64,000 nt of DNA. Source: Cannabis sativa (taxonomy: Eukaryota > Streptophyta > Magnoliopsida > Rosales > Cannabaceae). The notes beneath the pieces are model-generated. The model had not been told where the DNA came from. It ran no database searches and saw nothing but the letters and a program-made list of their open reading frames with translations. This document shows positions 10,751 to 22,061 of this stretch, piece by piece (positions within the stretch are counted from its first letter, which is position 1; every line of letters begins with the position of its first letter). A program made the position numbers and the translations under genes. The stretch lies in NCBI RefSeq assembly GCF_029168945.1, contig NC_083604.1:46061686-46125685 (forward strand), given 5' to 3'.

Positions 10751-11103
10751 ACTCATTTGGGGGGCACCCACACTGTACAAGCATCAAACTAGCACATAAA
10801 ACTTATGTAGAGAAATTCAAAGCTTAGTATAAGCAAAAAATTAAAAGCTAAGTCAATGCAGGCATACTTCGCTTGACATAAAAAAAAGTAAATCTTGATG
10901 CTTACATGTCTAAACATAAGAAGATAACCAGGATTAAAGACCGCCTGGTAGGTCATATGTCCATATTAAAAGGCTTTAAGACTAAACAAAAGTAGTATTC
11001 TAAAATAGAGGGCCTATAGGCTAAAAGCAAGAACATGAAAGCCTTAAGGCCAAAAATAAATGTTCAAAAGTAAAGGGCCAACATGCCATACATGAACATG
11101 AAA

Positions 11104-14050
11104 CTAATAGGAAATAAAATCATAAACATAAGATACTAATAGAAAGTGTCTAATCATGTGTAGGTGTATGGGAGTCGAGCTGTGAGTTGCAGCTTCTGGA
11201 TTGCCAAGGAGCTGTCTGGCCATAACCTTTGTAGGGTGGCTGGCCATAACCTTTGTAGGGTGGCTGGCCATGTGGTCAGTAGCCTGACCAGCCATGTGGT
11301 CAGTAGCCTGGCCGACCACCTCCTCCATAGGTTGGCCAGCCATAGCCTTGTCAAGATGGTCAGACGATGACCTCTTAGGCTGGACAATAGCCTGGCCAAC
11401 CTGGTCTATCTGCATCCTGCTATCGTAGAACTATCTCCCTTGAGCAAGTGTTCTTTCACGAAAAAAAGATTCCATGTAGGAGAGGTCAACCTTAGATTTA
11501 TGCAGATAAACCTCATATAAGACCTTGGAGGACAAGCTAATATACTCGTCCTTGATGACTTGTTGCCCATCAAGAGCAAGTTGCAATGCATGGCACTTGT
11601 TCTCAAGTTCCATCCCAACCTGGAGGTCTCAACAGCCAGGTTGGTCACTTCTATGTTCTTAATACCAAGTAAGAGTTACAGGCCATTGTTCGAATCCTAG
11701 GTCTTTTTCAAGCAAGCCTATGTCAGGGTGTGTGCGTCCCTCTCCGTCTGAAGCTTGGTCTCCTTACCCTTTAGCTTCTCTCGGTGAGCGCTAGAGGAGC
11801 GCTTGGTTCTACCATGGGTAAGGCTGACCTTCAACATGGCCTGAATTCAAAAGAAAAAACCAAGTTAGCTGTAGAAGAAGACTTGGTCGGCCAGCTCTTG
11901 AGTGGTGCACTTCTGGCCGGCTAGCTTCTCATTAATGCAACCCTTACCAGCCATCCTCCCAGTAGTTTAAATCTGGCCGGCCAGCCCTTGTCATTACAAA
12001 AATTTGAGTAAAGTCAACTATACAACTTACAAATGTCAAATCTTGAAGCCCGCTGGAAGTCATACACTCCAAATCCTCATCCTCTAGCTCTTGGAGCTCC
12101 CCATCAATGATGGGCAGAGTCTTGCCAATGTAACTACGGGCAGCCTCATCAATCCTCTATCTGGTGGCTGAATAGGCCCCTTTCTTGAAGATCTGTGTGG
12201 GGATGAATCCCTTCTCTAGGGAGGATCTATGATCATCGGCTGACCATCTAGAGCAAACCCTGGAAGAAGGGGACGGACCCTGTTGTATCACTAGACCTGG
12301 TAGTCTGGGCCACCTTGGCTTAAGGGCGACCTGAAGAAGTTCCACTAGAAGGCTCTCCAGCAAGATCCCTCAATCTGGAAGTCAATCTGCAAAAAGAAAG
12401 TAACAAAGTCATATTACAAGTTACACGTATTTAATTGAAGAAAAAGAAAAGAAAATTGGTGCTATCAACTACCATCATCCTTAGAGAAGGAATCATCTGA
12501 ACTACTATCGCTACCAGCAGCCTTGTCCTTGCCTCTAGAAGTAGGCAGGGGACGAGTGGGCTTGGAAAAACCTTAGCCTCTAGGCCTAATTGATAGAGCA
12601 ACATCACCGGTTGTGCCTCCGCGTGCCAAGCACTAGCAGATAGCCTTCTCTCTCTTCTCTAGGGTCCTCGCAAGCTTAGAGAGGGGATGCCATCATCTAC
12701 ATCAGGTGCATGCCCACCTCCTGGGCAAGTCTCCTTTACTATCGAGACATCATCTGGGCCTCCAGATAGGCCCTCAACTCCCTCAACATTAGACTCGAGA
12801 GGATATAGACCACACTTCCAAAAGTTGGCCTCGGACGCCAACCTCAATATATTCCTCCTCTCAACAGGGAGGGACAGGATATAATTAGGTCTATCCCTCA
12901 TCCGGAGAGAGGGGATGGAGTGTGAGTAGGTTTGCACCCTCTAGAAGTGGTGGTGGACCTGCAGGATATCGCAAGCAATGAAATAAGTTCTAGTATATCC
13001 TCCCACTTTCGACAAAGTTGTGTTGTTGATGTCGCCTAACCATTGATATCCCAGCTGACTGAAGTAGAAGTATTTGGTCCTTTGCCTCGAAATGGATTTT
13101 AGCTCAAAAAAGTACCCAATCTCATAAGGGGAGGGCTAAGGCCAATCCAACTCTACATACAGGGCGAACATCGCCGAAAGGTACTTTATGCCTTTCGGGT
13201 TGATCTAAGTTGGACACACCTTAAAGAACATGGATATGTCTATAAAGTAATGGTGCAGGGGCAGCACCGCTCCCTACTCTATGTGGCGCTCCAACTAGGC
13301 CATCCATTTGAAGGTCGTTTGATGTGCTTGTTGGTCTCTCAAAGGCCTATCACACCAGACATATTGCACCAGCCCTCCTACCTTGATCTTGTTATGCGTC
13401 TAGGTAGAAATAGAGGACAAGAGAGATATCCACCAGTTCTATTGGTCCCCATGCTCGAGGACTCAGGGTGTTGTAGCCTCCTCTAAAATGTGGTCTATCA
13501 TAACCTTAGATTGACGACTAAGGTTGTTCAAATTCTGCCTGGGCTCATCATACAAACCCAAGGGGTTATTGGAGAATACAGTAGAAGCCTTGTACTACCT
13601 CTTAGCAGGAATAAACTTCTCAACCTCAGATGCATTGTATGGGGTCTCTTCATCTCAATCAGCCACATGCTGCTCGACCATAGGTGTCTAGCCTGGTCGG
13701 CCCCCGGCTCTCCATTATATTGTGGCTATGCAGCCTCCTCAACAATGCCTACTCTCCCTCTAGTCACTAGCATAGCGATATGTGGGTCATAGGGTGGTGC
13801 CCTACAGCACGTCTGCTTGGTCCTTGCCATAATTGACCTTGAGTGCCTAGCAACAGTAACCATGATCTCTACAGCAAGAAGATCTCTCAGTGAAGAAATT
13901 TCCCTACCAGCAGACAAAGTATTAGGCACACCATCTTGAATGATGTAAGTCCAAGAACCAGGAAGAAATTGCCTCCACTTGATTCTCAACTCCTAGATGA
14001 ACCAGCTATAAGACTCACTACCCATTTGCTTTTAATGGCAATGATGATAG
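11104..14050 (-). pseudogene. Decayed antisense gene of the gypsy element (Transposase_28-like)
   Basis: The minus strand holds several overlapping open pieces (for example 13989-13726, 12937-12659, 12363-12157 and 11415-11104) that read as one gene broken by stops and shifts. The 13260-12960 stretch gives strings such as PKGIKYLSAMFALYVELDWP and later NTTLSKVGGYTRTYFIACDI, in the style of the plant 'gypsy-type transposon' N-terminal domain (PF04195). This is followed by LRMRDRPNYILSLP. The 3' part encodes short repeats (GQATDHMA, SHPTKVMA). The family assignment is from memory of its pattern. Many in-frame stops make a functional product unlikely. Confidence 0.45.
11219..11315 (-). repeat. 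Tandem minisatellite in the antisense gene
   Basis: Two 24-bp units (CCATAACCTTTGTAGGGTGG plus CTGG) are followed by two 22-bp units beginning CCATGTGGTCAGTAGCCTG. On the minus strand these give the repeated peptides SHPTKVMA and GQATDHMA. Confidence 0.7.
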
Positions 14051-15560
14051 ACCTCGAGCTCTGGAGATACTTGGATCATTTGGCTCGTTTTTAGGGGATT
14101 CCTCAGTTTCGCCAGGTTAGTGGTGGTTCTCCAAAGCCCGAGGTCTAGCATCATTACCATTCAAAGCAAATGGATTCCTCAGTTTCCCCAGTTCTAGCAT
14201 CATTTGGCTGCTCGTTTTTAGGGGATTCTTCAGTTGTCCTTTCCCTGGTTTTCTGTTGATCATTTGGCTGCTAGACCAACTAGATACTTGTCCTCGAAGA
14301 GAAGACTAAGTAAATCTTCTTGACACGGTTATCACCTCCCCAATAGTCACTGAGATCATTTTCACACAAAAGACAAGGGGAGGTGAGCAACCTAACAAAG
14401 CGACAAGGTTTAGAAAAGACTCTGGTCAACTATACCTAAGGGTACATGCCAGATAATTTCATCGTACAAGGCTCAGTATCAACAAAGTACAATGTCAAGT
14501 GTAACAACTTGGACAAATGTTGAGTATTAAGTTAAGTATTTAACTACAATAGACTCATCATCAAGTGTCATACAAAGTTTCTAAGGGAACCACATATGAA
14601 ATAAAGTTTGTATAGGTTAACAAGGCCATGACAAGATTCTTGCCGAGGTCAAAAGGGGATAGAAAATTTGCCACCTGCTTAGAACCAAAGCCCTAGGCCG
14701 CCCAAGGTCCTAAAGCATTGAGAGGGCCGGCTAGGGTCCCATGACCCATGCAAGAATCGGCCAGGGTCACAAGACCCATGCATGAACCGACTAGCTTCCT
14801 AGGGTAAACCCCAAAACCAGCCAGCCCCATGACAAAAGCCTAGAACCGGCTAGGTCTTAAACAAGACTGCCAGCGACGACCAGGGTGTGTTTTGGATTAT
14901 AGTATGCGTTTTTTCAAAACTCAAACATCTTATTCGAGGATCAAAGAGTCAAGAATCACAACGAAGGTCAAAATTAATCTTTTTCAACAATAATTACACA
15001 TTATGCATCCTAAAAATATCATGTAGATCAAAATATCAAAGAGACTAGAATCTGATGTGAGAATCAAGAACGTATGAAGCATGGAAAAACTTGAACACAA
15101 CAATGGAAAATTCTATAAAACAAGTAGAGAACGAGATTTGAAAGCTTACCCACTAGTGAAAACCTTCAAGGAAGCCTGTGCGAAGCTTGGATTGTCGAAA
15201 CAAAGCGAGACTCCTGGGTTTTAGAGAACTTAGGTGTATCAGCCTCAAAGGGGATGTGAAGAGCTCATCTTGTTTCCATTTTTTAAGAGAGAGAAAATAA
15301 AGTGTGGAATGAGAAGGTGCTTCATCAAATAACCTTATATGATTTCTGGTTGGCCCCTCTCATCCAACATGCAGCAAACAACTATGCAGCTTGCAAAAAT
15401 AACATGCAAAATATTATCAGTTCCCTTGGTGAACGTGAGCAGCGAAACACGAGAAAATATTTCATTATTGAAGTTATTGTATAAAACTTGCCCAGTAAAG
15501 ACTCCAACAGTCAAGATTGAAGCTGGAAATTCCCAATCCGTACAAATATTCGCATAGGGA
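14051..15560. other. Gypsy interior between antisense gene and 3' LTR
   Basis: No intact gene. A string CGTTTTTAGGGGATTC plus TCAGTT recurs at about 14090 and 14213 with CATTTGGCT nearby, a local duplication. GGCCGGCT-like strings are frequent around 14700-14880. This may include the 5' part and promoter of the antisense transcript. Confidence 0.35.
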
Positions 15561-15572
15561 CGTGGGGGCAAA
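15561..15572 (+). other. Polypurine tract of the gypsy element
   Basis: CGTGGGGGCAAA sits immediately before the LTR start TGTTTTCC. The same arrangement (CTTGGGGGCAAA then TGTTATCC) occurs at 16861-16880. Confidence 0.55.
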
Positions 15573-16128
15573 TGTTTTCCCAATTTTTTCCTACATGATG
15601 TGGCATGTCCACAAAGGCAAGATTGATGCCACGTGGAGTATAGCTTATCAGAAAGAAGGCCAAGTCATCATGCACAACATATCAGTTGATGAGGAGTCCA
15701 AATACTTAAGCATGACAAAGAGATAATGAACTGGCCAACTTAAGGGGTTTGACCGGACACCCTGGCCGGCCCTATTACCAGCATAGGCCAGCCAGGCTCC
15801 AACAAAGGAAAGGATGGCCATCTTCTCCCCTATCACGCACATTTTGTGCCTCTACAGCTTTCAGCCTGGACAACACTTCTAATTACGTATTGGGCTTCAA
15901 TAACCTACGAAAATAGGAGATAAACTTTAGTTATTTACCTATTCTTGGGGACTAATAAATATGTTATTTATTTATTATTTTAATGTGTAACAAATAGGTG
16001 ATATCTCCTTATTTTAAGGGATATCAACCTATCATCTCTTATAAGGTCTCATATATATAGAGCACTAAACTAAACCTAATATCTCTATGTGCAGAACACG
16101 CTCTGAAGCTCTAAGTTCTAAAACCCTA

Positions 16129-16222
<94 letters not shown>

Positions 16223-16530
16223 ACACGCCCCTAATAGTGTAGAAGAGACTAAGTCTCCCTTATCTCACCAACTTGAGATTTGTCTCTTGATTCTCACTAT
16301 TGTAATCTTAAGAGAGCCACTTAAGAATCTACAACACTTGTGATTTGACTGGTATTATCTCTAATATGAGTACAAATAAAAGGGAAGTAGGTCATTACCC
16401 GTTAACTAAGGGGCCGAACCTCTATAAAAATAATGTGTCCCTTTTTATTTATTTATTCTTATAGTGTACACGTGGTGATATTAGTCATATATACAACTCC
16501 ATTGTCGGTTGGTCAAATATGTGGTCAACA
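15573..16530 (+). repeat. Gypsy 3' LTR, 958 bp
   Basis: It starts TGTTTTCCCAATTTTT after a polypurine tract and ends GGTCAACA, so the short inverted TGTT...AACA ends are present. A TATA-like CATATATATAGAGCAC lies near 16050 and a long TC microsatellite follows inside the transcribed part. Confidence 0.55.
16131..16218. repeat. (TC)n microsatellite, about 44 units
   Basis: An uninterrupted TC dinucleotide run of about 88 bp lies inside the LTR, downstream of its TATA-like motif. It is likely length-polymorphic and prone to assembly error. Confidence 0.95.
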
Positions 16531-16794
16531 CTTTGTTTCCTTTTCATAAATTGCTCGAGCAGTATTACGGTAAAATGGTATTTGAAATTCGAGTTTCCCC
16601 TTTAAAAAGTACAATAAGTACTCATTAAAGGTACAAGCGTCAGAAGAATGTTTCCCCATAATTGTCCTCACAATACCCAAGATCCTATTTCCTAGGGTAG
16701 GCATTAAATGCCCAATATACTGAAGAGACAACAAAGGATTTACATCGTGCATATAGCTTACCTTAAATGAAGGAAAGTGCATGGGGTCAAACAC
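16525..16794 (-). pseudogene. Antisense ORF fragment next to the second gypsy LTR
   Basis: An 89-residue open frame on the minus strand sits just upstream of a plus-strand polypurine tract and LTR. It contains protein-like strings (YIGHLMPTLGNRILGIV and SSDACTFNEYLLYFLKGK) rather than the low-complexity codons of neighbouring noise frames. I do not recognise the family. Its position matches that of the antisense gene in the neighbouring gypsy element, so it may be the equivalent gene of a second, more truncated element. Confidence 0.35.
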
Positions 16795-16872
16795 ATGTCA
16801 CCCATTTGAGCAACTAACATACTGAATAAGTCAACACAAGAGCAATTGTTCCCACGCGAACTTGGGGGCAAA

Positions 16873-17580
16873 TGTTATCCTAATTTTTGCACAAGGTGAC
16901 ATGGCACTGAGCAAGGTGACGCGTGGAGAGCATTCTAAGACTTGGACGGACTACGCTTCCTTAATGTTTCGTCCATGAGGGTTTATCCTTGAGACTCGTT
17001 TAGCCTAAGACTTTAGTAAGCAACATTTGGACAACTCTCGTTCAAAATGTTCTGTCCAGAATCTCACCAGTCAGCAGAGTAGGATCCTTCGCCAAGAAGG
17101 ATGCAGTAAATTTAGATTCTTAAAGATATTTTCCTTATATATCTTCTCATTTATGGCATGTTTAAATCCCTACATTTGTGGGATCAAATGTATACAGCCG
17201 AGTGATTCTGGGAATTAATGTTAGTTTCCATTTTTTCACAATTATTTTAAGTAACAATATTCATTATATTTTTCCTATAAATAGTGGAGCCATTCTATTA
17301 TTTGGGATCCGAGTTAAGACTATGAAGATAGAACTTATGCTACCAAAATATTTGTAAGCTTTAGTCAAGGTTGTTAAGAAATTCACTTGGCCAGCTCCTT
17401 CTGATCTTGATAATCTTGAAAGTAGTACAACAAAAAGGGGAGTAAGCTATTACCATCATCACGAGGCCGAACCTCTATAAAATTCTTTGTGTTCTTATTG
17501 CTCATAATTATTATTCTATTATTATTTATAATTTCATCACTTTAAAGACTCAATGTCATGAGCTAAAAATGAGGTCAACA
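16873..17580 (+). repeat. Second gypsy-type LTR, 708 bp
   Basis: It follows the polypurine tract CTTGGGGGCAAA, starts TGTTATCCTAATTTTTGC and ends GAGGTCAACA. TATA-like CCTATAAATAG lies near 17275. Its ends resemble the LTR at 15573-16530, so the two belong to related families. No matching 5' copy is in the window. Confidence 0.5.
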
Positions 17581-18310
17581 ATATACATTCTAGACCAAAC
17601 AGCTGACCCAAATAAAAATACTGGGCTGGACCCATAAGTAGTCACCCTTTTCGAATAAGTAGAAGACTCGTCCAGACGAATGATCCCTCTTGCATGGCCT
17701 ATATCTGGAAGATATTAGACAGTGCATCCGAGAGAAGTGAAAAGAGAGTATCTAGATGTCCAACTTAGAGGAATTCTCAATAATTACGAGCACCCAAGAT
17801 ATAAAAAACTAGCTCCTAAAGATCTCATCCAAAGATTGTATCTTCCTAAATATGGAAAGAAAGTAATTACGAATCAATAATTTAATGTGTCTTTATTCTC
17901 CATGAAGATAGTGCACGATTTTAGGCAACTATCAACATGATGTGACATCCACATTAGCATATACTAAGCGATTCATGGGTCGGACTTCACCAAATAAGCT
18001 CAAGTTAGTGTGTTATTTATAACTACCCATTAGTGGGAAGAAGTTAAGAAGAATCCTACACACTATAAATACACGAATAACCCTTCATGCAAAGGGCTAG
18101 AAACCTATTTCTCAATTGCTCAGGCAAAAATATAGAGTTCAGATATTCTTGTAAGCCTTAAGGATTTTCTAGTTTTAAAGTAATATTATTAACTTGTGGA
18201 CTAAGGCTAATCGTAAAAATCCTCATTATCATTTTTTTTTATCTTTGATCAATTTCTTTTAGCTTTCACATATAATAAATAGGTTTTAAAAAATTTCGAT
18301 AAACAATGGC
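17581..18310 (+). repeat. Possible LTR remnant
   Basis: The composition and layout resemble the promoter half of a gypsy LTR: CACTATAAATACACG near 18060, then a leader-like stretch ending near GATAAACA. No partner copy and no clean ends were seen. Confidence 0.3.
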
Positions 18311-20110
18311 TTTGGACAAAAAAAATAATTTCCTTTTGGTGGTGTACGCACTCCTTAGGACTGACAGAAGGGACTAAGCCTCTAATTTGGTGGGATCTTT
18401 GTGTCAGAGAGATGCCAAGTAGGATGCTTTCCAGATGTCTCTGGATGCCTCTTCATTCAACATTTCTAGATTACCCCATGAGGGAATCCAGATATGTCTT
18501 GATGGGCCTTTCATCTTTTTGGGAAAAACAACCTTTTTTGGACTAAAGTGGTCCGACTTTATCATGCCTGTAAGTTGGGCTTGTATCCGAATATGAAACT
18601 ATAGCCTGATTCAGTTGTGGGTTGATTCATCAATTTGAATTGGCTTAGGAATGGATCCGTCTTGATTAATTTTGGGCTTTGGAAGTACACTTGTCATTAA
18701 TTTGGAAACGCGAATAATAATGCGCAAGCCCATATTTTTTCGTGTCTAGTGACGCTCCTACTAATTTTGTGTCGTATCAAAATATCTAGCCTATATTTAC
18801 ATCAATGCTCTGAACCATGAGCTATTTACATAATACATTAATTATTAGTAACAATGTCATTTAATCACATAATTAAGTCATTTATTAAAACTTACAAAAA
18901 TACTTCAAAAATGGACAATTTACAAAAATATCATTTTAATTTAAAATAATGTTTTTGGAACTATTGTCTTTCATTATATTACATATCAGCGTGAAAAAAG
19001 ATGGACAATAATATTATTACTGACAATTTTGAATTTCAAGTAACAAAGGATGATGCTATTGGTCGTTTTCAAATTTAAAACAATTTTTAGTTATTAACTA
19101 ACAAAAGAAAAACAGTTTAACAAAAATAAAAATAGTTAAACATCACATATTTATAATATATAAAGACTTAAATTAAAATTTTGATTTTTATACTATGTAG
19201 GTAAAAATATAGTTTGAAAAAATAGGGAGAGATTAAAATTACCAATTAGGGCCAACCCTGAAATATAATGGTCATTAAAAAAAATATATTTGTATCTTTA
19301 TTTAATTATAAAAAAATATGATACTATTCTAATATCAGTAAAATAACATATAATTTTAAAAAGAGAAAATTTTTTTAGCCCCTCAACTATTGACACAAGG
19401 GCCGCCTATACCGAGGCCGAGCTGAGCCTATTCCCAATTAACCAGTAACTTTTTACTACATTTTTTGTCTATATATTTTTCAATTTTGTCAAAAAAAAAA
19501 ATTCATATAAATTACCAATTAAAAAAATATGTATATTTTTGTAAACTTCAACCATAAAAATCATAAAAAAAAACTTTACTATACAGAAACATGTAAAATG
19601 AAAATACAATAGTTCACCGACTGAAGATAATCGTACCAAAAACTATTAAATTTTCAGTTAAAATTTCTATTGAAATATTCATTTATATTAGGAGTGTTAC
19701 CGTTCCATCATATACGTCCAGAACTATTTGTTTTTTTGCTATCTTTTCTCTTTTAGGTGGAAAACTGTGTGTGTCTAAAGTCCAAAACACAGGTCTATAA
19801 ACTTGTGCAAGACAAAACAAGAAACAAAGAAAGGATATTCCAATAAGTTCCTAACCTTGTTTTTTTACCATATAATAATATGCCTCCACATCCACTGTTG
19901 TCATTAATATACACATAAATATATAGTTATAAATTATTTTATAGTTATAGTATAAGTTACAAAGTCGGTTCATCGTCCAATCTCCACACTCACACGATCA
20001 GAAGATCAAGAGATTTGCCTGTATAAGGCTATGACTAGCCCCAATCCACACACGACTTGCCTCACTGTCCCTAACTTCCACCGCATCTTCACAACATCCC
20101 TTCTACATAG
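18311..20110. other. Intergenic DNA, no gene seen
   Basis: AT-rich sequence with no coding frame worth reporting. The last few hundred bases probably include distal promoter of the gene at 25796, before the copia insertion. Confidence 0.45.
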
Positions 20111-20111
20111 A

Positions 20112-20128
20112 CACGTGCTTTACACGTG
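20112..20128. promoter_or_regulatory. Paired CACGTG (G-box/ABRE-type) sites
   Basis: CACGTG occurs at 20112-20117 and again at 20123-20128, 11 bp apart start to start, about one helical turn. The flanks A/T-ACACGTG fit bZIP or bHLH sites. Removing the copia element puts them about 0.5 kb upstream of the TATA box at 25634. Confidence 0.45.
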
Positions 20129-20574
20129 TTCTTTCATTCTTTACCAAAGCTTTTACACCACTTACTAACATACTACACCTAAAATCAAACTATTATGAGC
20201 AAATTACTATTAATTAATTTAAAATCAAAAGAAAAAGAAATCTCAGCGGACTAATTGATTTACTAGCAGTTTCATATGGTTTGGACCCTTTCCAATATTA
20301 CTTAAAAATACTACATATTTTGTCTATCATTTTCTATATCTGAAACTCAAAAGGCCCACCATAAAAGAAAAGGGAGAAAAGGAAGATGAAGATAAGGATA
20401 TCCTCGACCAATATTCCTAAGACAATTTCAACATTTCCACCCATAATTTCTTACCATATCTGTACGCCTTTAGTTTTACCAATGAAATTAAAATGACCTC
20501 ATTTCGTCAACATATAATTAAGCTGTAATTATCAGTATAAGTCTCACCGCCACCATAATTTTTTTCTTCTCTCT

Positions 20575-20579
20575 CCACA
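20575..20579 (+). repeat. Target-site duplication CCACA (left)
   Basis: CCACA immediately before the 5' LTR is repeated directly after the 3' LTR at 25628-25632. Confidence 0.9.
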
Positions 20580-20815
20580 TATCAAGAATTAGTTAGTTTT
20601 AGTTAGTTGGTATTAGCTGTCCAAGTTGTTATGTTTGTTACAGTCGGTTATAGTTGTTGCAACTGTAACTGTTTGCTTCTTGTTACTTGTTACTTGCTGT
20701 GTATATATAGCTCTTCTCTCTTGTATTTTTCATTAGATTGTATTCTTTTCTCAATCTCAGTAATAAAGACATTTTGTTCTTCTCTGTTTTCTCTTCTGGT
20801 TTATGCTTACTGATA
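20580..20815 (+). repeat. 5' LTR of the copia element
   Basis: 236 bp with ends TATCAAGAATTAG and GCTTACTGATA. It contains TGTATATATAGC (TATA box) near 20700 and an AATAAAG poly(A)-type signal near 20762. Confidence 0.97.
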
Positions 20816-20831
20816 TGGTATCAGAGCAGGG
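20816..20831 (+). other. Primer binding site (initiator tRNA-Met type)
   Basis: TGGTATCAGAGC starts at the first base after the LTR. It is the standard copia primer site, complementary to the 3' end of plant initiator tRNA-Met. Confidence 0.95.
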
Positions 20832-20894
20832 TTTCGAGTAGGCTTCTTCTTCGTTGTTCTTCTTTCTTCTTGCTTCCGCTTCTGTGTCGTGTTA

Positions 20895-22061
20895 ATGGCT
20901 AGAGGAGGAGGAGTTAGAACTCGAAACAGTCGTGATCCTGAAAACAATTCAAATGATTCTAATCATTTTTCTGTTCTTGGAGAGAATTCAAGGTCGACTA
21001 CCTTCAATGATCTTTCCAATCCGTATTTTCTTTCCAATGGAGACAATCCAGGTGCTGTATTGGTTCCCAAAATCCTCACAGGAAGTGAGAATTTTAGCAC
21101 CTGGAGAAGATCTATGCTGATAGCTCTTGTGGCTCGAAACAAGGTGAAGTTTGTTAATGGAAAACTTCCTCAACCAGACGAAGAACATGAGGATTATGAT
21201 AGCTGGTGTAGATGTAACAGCACTGTGATTTCGTGGATTCTTCATGCTATTTCAGGTGAGATAGCTGATAGTATAATGTATCATGACAATGCAGCTGAGA
21301 TTTGGGAGCAATTACATGAAAGATTCAATGAAAAGAATGCTCCAAGGATTTTCGAAGCTAAGAAGATGATGCAGAGACTTACTCAGGGTTCAAACTCGGT
21401 TACAACCTATTTTACTAAACTGAAGTCTCTATGGGATCAGATCAAGGAATATAGACCACAACCTGTTTGTAGTTGTGGTGCTATGAAGGTTATTCAAGAT
21501 TATCAGGATGAGGATCGTCTGTTGGAGTTTCTTGTTGGTCTGAATGACTCTTACAGCATAGTTAGATCGCAAATCCTCATGCGTGATCCACTGCCTAGTC
21601 TTAACAAGGCTTATGCCACTGTTATTCAAGAAGAAAGGCAAAGAAATTTGACTAATTTCAGCAGCACCAGTACTGAACCAGACAACAATTCGTCAAATAA
21701 TGAAGGTCAGTTTGCTGGAAACGTCCAGCCTTTTCGATCGAAATACTCTTGCACCAACTGTGGTATGTCTGGTCATACTATTGAACGATGCTTCAAGATC
21801 ATTGGATATCCACCAGGCCATAAGTTACATGGAAAATTTCCAAGTAAAAATGGCAAAGGACCTCCAATGAAAACTGCATCAGCTAATTTCACAGGTGGAG
21901 AGGAGCAAAAATCTGACAATGGAGAGAAAGATTTGGTTCAGGTTTATCAAGTTCTCAATGTCAGAAAATTATGGCTATGCTTGCTCAAAAAGTTGCTGAC
22001 AATGCTGCTGCACCAGAGATTTCACAAGATCAGCCAGTTGTGTCTCATTTTTCTGGTATGA
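20895..22061 (+). CDS. gag: Copia gag (capsid-nucleocapsid)
   Basis: This is a 388-residue frame from the first ATG (MARGGG). The central part is the UBN2-type retrotransposon capsid (TGSENFSTWRRSMLIAL, later FFTKLKSLWDQI-like YFTKLKSLWDQI and LLEFLVGLND). A CCHC nucleocapsid knuckle reads CTNCGMSGHTIERC, followed by the common copia string GYPPGH. The protein would form the virus-like particle and package element RNA. Its last ~47 codons overlap pol, which lies in the -1 frame. The final residues (for example WLCLLKKLL) look like out-of-frame translation, so the true gag sequence probably ends near 21950, where pol begins. Confidence 0.93.
   Translation: MARGGGVRTRNSRDPENNSNDSNHFSVLGENSRSTTFNDLSNPYFLSNGDNPGAVLVPKILTGSENFSTWRRSMLIALVARNKVKFVNGKLPQPDEEHEDYDSWCRCNSTVISWILHAISGEIADSIMYHDNAAEIWEQLHERFNEKNAPRIFEAKKMMQRLTQGSNSVTTYFTKLKSLWDQIKEYRPQPVCSCGAMKVIQDYQDEDRLLEFLVGLNDSYSIVRSQILMRDPLPSLNKAYATVIQEERQRNLTNFSSTSTEPDNNSSNNEGQFAGNVQPFRSKYSCTNCGMSGHTIERCFKIIGYPPGHKLHGKFPSKNGKGPPMKTASANFTGGEEQKSDNGEKDLVQVYQVLNVRKLWLCLLKKLLTMLLHQRFHKISQLCLIFLV

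Larger units (their letters stand above)
10751..16530 (+). mobile_element. Truncated Ty3/gypsy element carrying an antisense gene
   Basis: The right end is defined by a polypurine tract and a 3' LTR (15573-16530) in plus orientation. The interior is GC-richer than the flanks and carries a decayed gene on the opposite strand. No gag, reverse transcriptase or 5' LTR was found upstream, so the sense coding part is missing and the left boundary is approximate. An extra antisense gene between pol and the 3' LTR is known in Tat-lineage plant gypsy elements, which is the best fit here. Confidence 0.5.

Noticed and set aside
13726..13989. Minus-strand frame containing MARTKQT, the first residues of histone H3
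   Set aside because: The match stops after seven residues, nothing H3-like follows, and the surroundings are decayed gypsy antisense sequence. Chance match.
20607..20813. 68-codon frame identical at 25419-25625
   Set aside because: It is the copia LTR itself, read without an ATG in a natural context. The identity reflects identical LTRs.
21986..21992. C AAA AAG as a programmed -1 frameshift site
   Set aside because: It does not fit X XXY YYZ, and no clear pseudoknot could be seen by eye. Kept only as the nearest candidate.
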